DNA of 7,630 bases from an uncultured Muribaculaceae bacterium (GTDB lineage: Bacteria; Bacteroidota; Bacteroidia; Bacteroidales; Muribaculaceae), in the NCBI GenBank assembly GCA_910577465.1, contig CAJTMM010000053.1:1-7630 (forward strand), read 5' to 3'. The notes under the pieces are model-generated. The model was not told the DNA's origin and did no database searches. It was given only the letters and a program-made list of their open reading frames with translations. The position numbers were made by a program, and so were the translations under genes. Shown here one piece after another: positions 5,501 to 7,630 of the stretch (positions are counted from its first letter, which is position 1; every line of letters starts with the position of its first letter).

Positions 5501-6598
5501 ATGAACCGATTGATTTTCTCATATCTTGCAATTTTACCATTAATGAGTCCGGCAATGAATATTGATGATTTTAAGCAGCCCTATCCCGCAGGTACGGCAA
5601 TGAAGGGTAATCCCAATTTCATCGGCACTGCATGGCTATATCCATTAAGTCATGAAAAGGAACTCAATGTGCCGATGTTCAATGTTACATTTGACCCCGG
5701 ATGCCGAAACAATTGGCATAGACATGGCGGTGGTCAGATCCTTATAGCGACAGCCGGTGTGGGCTATTATCAAGAGAAAGGCAAACCTGCACGTCGCTTG
5801 TTCCCCGGTGACATTGTAGAGATAGCACCCGGTGTGGTACACTGGCATGGAGCAGCTCCCGACGGATGGTTTGCTCATCTGGCTATCGAATGTAACCCTG
5901 AAAACAATGAGGTCACTTGGCTCGAACCGGTCAACGATGCTGAATATGCTGAAGCAACCGCCAATCAGGTGGTGATAAAAGACCTCACCGAGCGGCAACA
6001 GGCGATTGTAACGATAGCTTCCTATGCAGCTGTCGGTGACACTGAAGGCTTGGTGAACGCACTTGAGCAAGGCTTGAATTCAGGAATGACTGTCAACGAA
6101 ATCAAGGAGTTGCTTATTCAAGTATATGCCTACTGCGGATTTCCCCGCTCGCTCACGGCACTCGGAGTTTTCAAAAAATTACTCTCAGAACGCAACGACA
6201 ACAGCATAACAGATTCAGAGGGGAGCGTCGCAAATACTGTAAGCGATATAGATAAATACGGTCAGGGGGCGGAGACACTGAGCAGACTTTCAGGAGTCCC
6301 GGTTGACGCTCCTGCACCTTGGTACCAGGACTTCGCTCCCGGAATAAACCGATTCTTGAAAGAACATCTTTTCGCGGATATATTCGGTCGCGGTGTCCTT
6401 CCTTATACCGACCGCGAATTAGCGACCGTATCCATGCTTACCGCTCTCGGCGGAGTCGAACCTATGGCAACAGGCCATATCGGTATATGCCGTCATCTCG
6501 GAGTCACCACTTCGCAGCTGAATGCGTTGCTTGACATCGTGGAGCGTAATATCGGGCATTCAAAAGTAGAACCCATACGTAAGATTGCAAATCAATGA
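5501..6598 (+). CDS. Exported cupin plus double carboxymuconolactone-decarboxylase domain protein
   Basis: The 365-residue protein has a hydrophobic N-terminus (IFSYLAILPLMSPA) that looks like a signal peptide, then three domains. The first is a cupin (about 55-130) with likely metal ligands His73, His75, Gln79 and His114 in NNWHRHGGGQ and VVHWHG. Next is a carboxymuconolactone-decarboxylase (CMD/AhpD-like) domain (about 150-230) with the signature EIKELLIQVYAYCGFPR (200-216). A second CMD domain follows (about 265-362), with TDREL (303-307) and HIGICRHLGV (326-335, Cys330). CMD enzymes decarboxylate 4-carboxymuconolactone in protocatechuate breakdown, but many relatives are peroxidase-like or of unknown function, so that reaction is not assured. 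The gene lies 17 bases after the dienelactone-hydrolase-like gene and overlaps the next gene by 4 bases (ATGA), indicating an operon. The signal peptide is the least certain part. Confidence 0.93.
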   Translation: MNRLIFSYLAILPLMSPAMNIDDFKQPYPAGTAMKGNPNFIGTAWLYPLSHEKELNVPMFNVTFDPGCRNNWHRHGGGQILIATAGVGYYQEKGKPARRLFPGDIVEIAPGVVHWHGAAPDGWFAHLAIECNPENNEVTWLEPVNDAEYAEATANQVVIKDLTERQQAIVTIASYAAVGDTEGLVNALEQGLNSGMTVNEIKELLIQVYAYCGFPRSLTALGVFKKLLSERNDNSITDSEGSVANTVSDIDKYGQGAETLSRLSGVPVDAPAPWYQDFAPGINRFLKEHLFADIFGRGVLPYTDRELATVSMLTALGGVEPMATGHIGICRHLGVTTSQLNALLDIVERNIGHSKVEPIRKIANQ

Positions 6599-7630
6599 AG
6601 AAGTTAATTATTTTTACAATATTTGCCATGGTAATATCATCGTCGTTTGCCGAGGGCATTATAATAAAGAAACAGGGTCAGTTTCCTGTAGGCGGAATCA
6701 CCATACAACGCGAAGGAACATTCAATCCCGATACCTTCGTCGGTTGGGCGGAACAGGATCAGGCAGGTCAGAGTTTCCATTGCGATCATGCTTTTGCCCG
6801 TTATCAGATTCCGGTCAATGCCAAGTCGATGCCGTTGGTTTTCGTACACGGCTACGGCAGTGACGGTGTATGCTGGGAAACAACGCCTGATGACCGTCCC
6901 GGTTTCGCAACGCTCCTGCTTGCCGAAGGTTATCCGACCTATGTTCTTGATCTCCCCGGCCGCGGACACGCATCGCGCTCAAGCTCTACAGTAACGGTTG
7001 AGCCTGTTGCCGACGAGATGTTTTGGTTTGACATCTGGCGCATGGGTATATGGCCGGAATGGAATGAAGGCATACAGTTTCTCAAAGATTCTCTCAGCGT
7101 CAGCAACTTCTTCCGTCAGATGGTGCCTGATTTGAGCAATCATCAACTTGATGTCCCGGCACTTGATGCCATGGCAAAGAAAATCGGAAATCAAGTGCTG
7201 GTGACGCACTCCGCCGGAGGGTTTCCAGGTTGGATGGCGGCAATGCGTAATCCCGAAGTGAAGGGTGTTGTATCTCTTGAACCCGGTGGATTTGTGTTCC
7301 CGGAAAATGAAATTCCGGAACCACTTCCGGGACTGACCGGAGGTCTGAAAGGTGTAGGAGTGCCAATGGAACAATTCATGGAATTGACAAAGAAACCTGT
7401 AGTTATATATTTCGGCGATTATATTCCCGAAAGCAACGCCACCACTCTTGGCGGAAGCAACTGGGAGGTAAGATTGAAGATGGCACGCGAGTTTGTCGCG
7501 GCAATCAACCGTCATGGTGGGGATGCGACACTTGTCCTTCTGCCGGAAATAGGAATAAAGGGAAATAGCCATTTCCTTATGCAGGAACTCAACAACGATG
7601 TGATAGCCAAACACGTAGCCGAGTGGCTCC
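6595..7630 (+). CDS. Exported esterase-713-like alpha/beta-hydrolase (partial at right edge)
   Basis: The ATG at 6595 overlaps the stop of the cupin-CMD gene as ATGA, and the frame stays open to the window end (345 codons). A signal peptide is clear (MKKLIIFTIFAMVISSSFA, cleavage near residue 19). The mature part is an alpha/beta-hydrolase: VHGYGSDG (84-91) at the oxyanion hole, LDLPGRGHAS (118-127), nucleophile Ser206 in THSAGG, Glu229 in SLEPGG and His326 in GNSHFLMQELNN. The Ser-Glu-His arrangement and the segment around the histidine closely resemble the Alcaligenes esterase 713 type, from memory of that family. The visible part reaches the final helix (VAEWL), so only a few residues should be missing. 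It is probably secreted to the periplasm and hydrolyses an unknown ester. It is the fourth gene of the rightward set and translationally coupled to the third. Confidence 0.93.
   Translation, partial: MKKLIIFTIFAMVISSSFAEGIIIKKQGQFPVGGITIQREGTFNPDTFVGWAEQDQAGQSFHCDHAFARYQIPVNAKSMPLVFVHGYGSDGVCWETTPDDRPGFATLLLAEGYPTYVLDLPGRGHASRSSSTVTVEPVADEMFWFDIWRMGIWPEWNEGIQFLKDSLSVSNFFRQMVPDLSNHQLDVPALDAMAKKIGNQVLVTHSAGGFPGWMAAMRNPEVKGVVSLEPGGFVFPENEIPEPLPGLTGGLKGVGVPMEQFMELTKKPVVIYFGDYIPESNATTLGGSNWEVRLKMAREFVAAINRHGGDATLVLLPEIGIKGNSHFLMQELNNDVIAKHVAEWL

Noticed and set aside
6979..7614. 211-codon open frame on the minus strand
   Set aside because: It is antisense to the esterase-713-like gene, which carries Ser206, Glu229 and His326 motifs; the antisense translation is Cys/His/Arg-rich and resembles no family.

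Overview
The window looks like a piece of a Bacteroidales (phylum Bacteroidota) chromosome, probably a gut or oral member; the genus cannot be fixed from the sequence. Signs are TANNTTTG-type -7 promoter elements with 19-base spacing to a TTTG-like element, A-rich leaders with mostly weak Shine-Dalgarno sequences, and lipoproteins with Ser-Cys lipoboxes.

Layout: two gene sets diverge from a 190-base control region (3545-3734). The leftward set is a lipoprotein that fuses a flavodoxin to an alpha/beta-hydrolase (2069-3544), an aldo/keto reductase (1012-2019), a RibD-C/dihydrofolate-reductase-like enzyme (294-1007), and the N-terminus of a zinc alcohol dehydrogenase with a signal peptide (runs off the left edge). 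The rightward set is a flavodoxin lipoprotein (3735-4319), a dienelactone-hydrolase-like exported hydrolase (4434-5483), an exported cupin plus double carboxymuconolactone-decarboxylase protein (5501-6598), and an esterase-713-like exported hydrolase that is cut by the right edge, probably only just before its end (6595 onward). All eight genes are intact as far as the window shows. No RNA genes, mobile elements, CRISPR arrays or convincing terminators were seen.

How they may work together (inference): this is a compact redox-plus-hydrolase locus. Six of the eight products carry a signal peptide or lipobox, including families that are normally cytoplasmic (flavodoxin, NAD(P)-dependent alcohol dehydrogenase, carboxymuconolactone decarboxylase). 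Only the aldo/keto reductase and the RibD-C protein look cytoplasmic. The set suggests handling of a reactive small molecule (quinone, aldehyde, lactone or ester) in the cell envelope, with two cytoplasmic reductases. The substrate is unknown.

A motif of the form CCG-A(6-8)-(C/TG)-GTAA occurs three times, each time in a non-coding region: once facing each divergent gene set and once before the dienelactone-hydrolase-like gene. It is a good candidate for the operator of a shared regulator, which is not encoded in the window.
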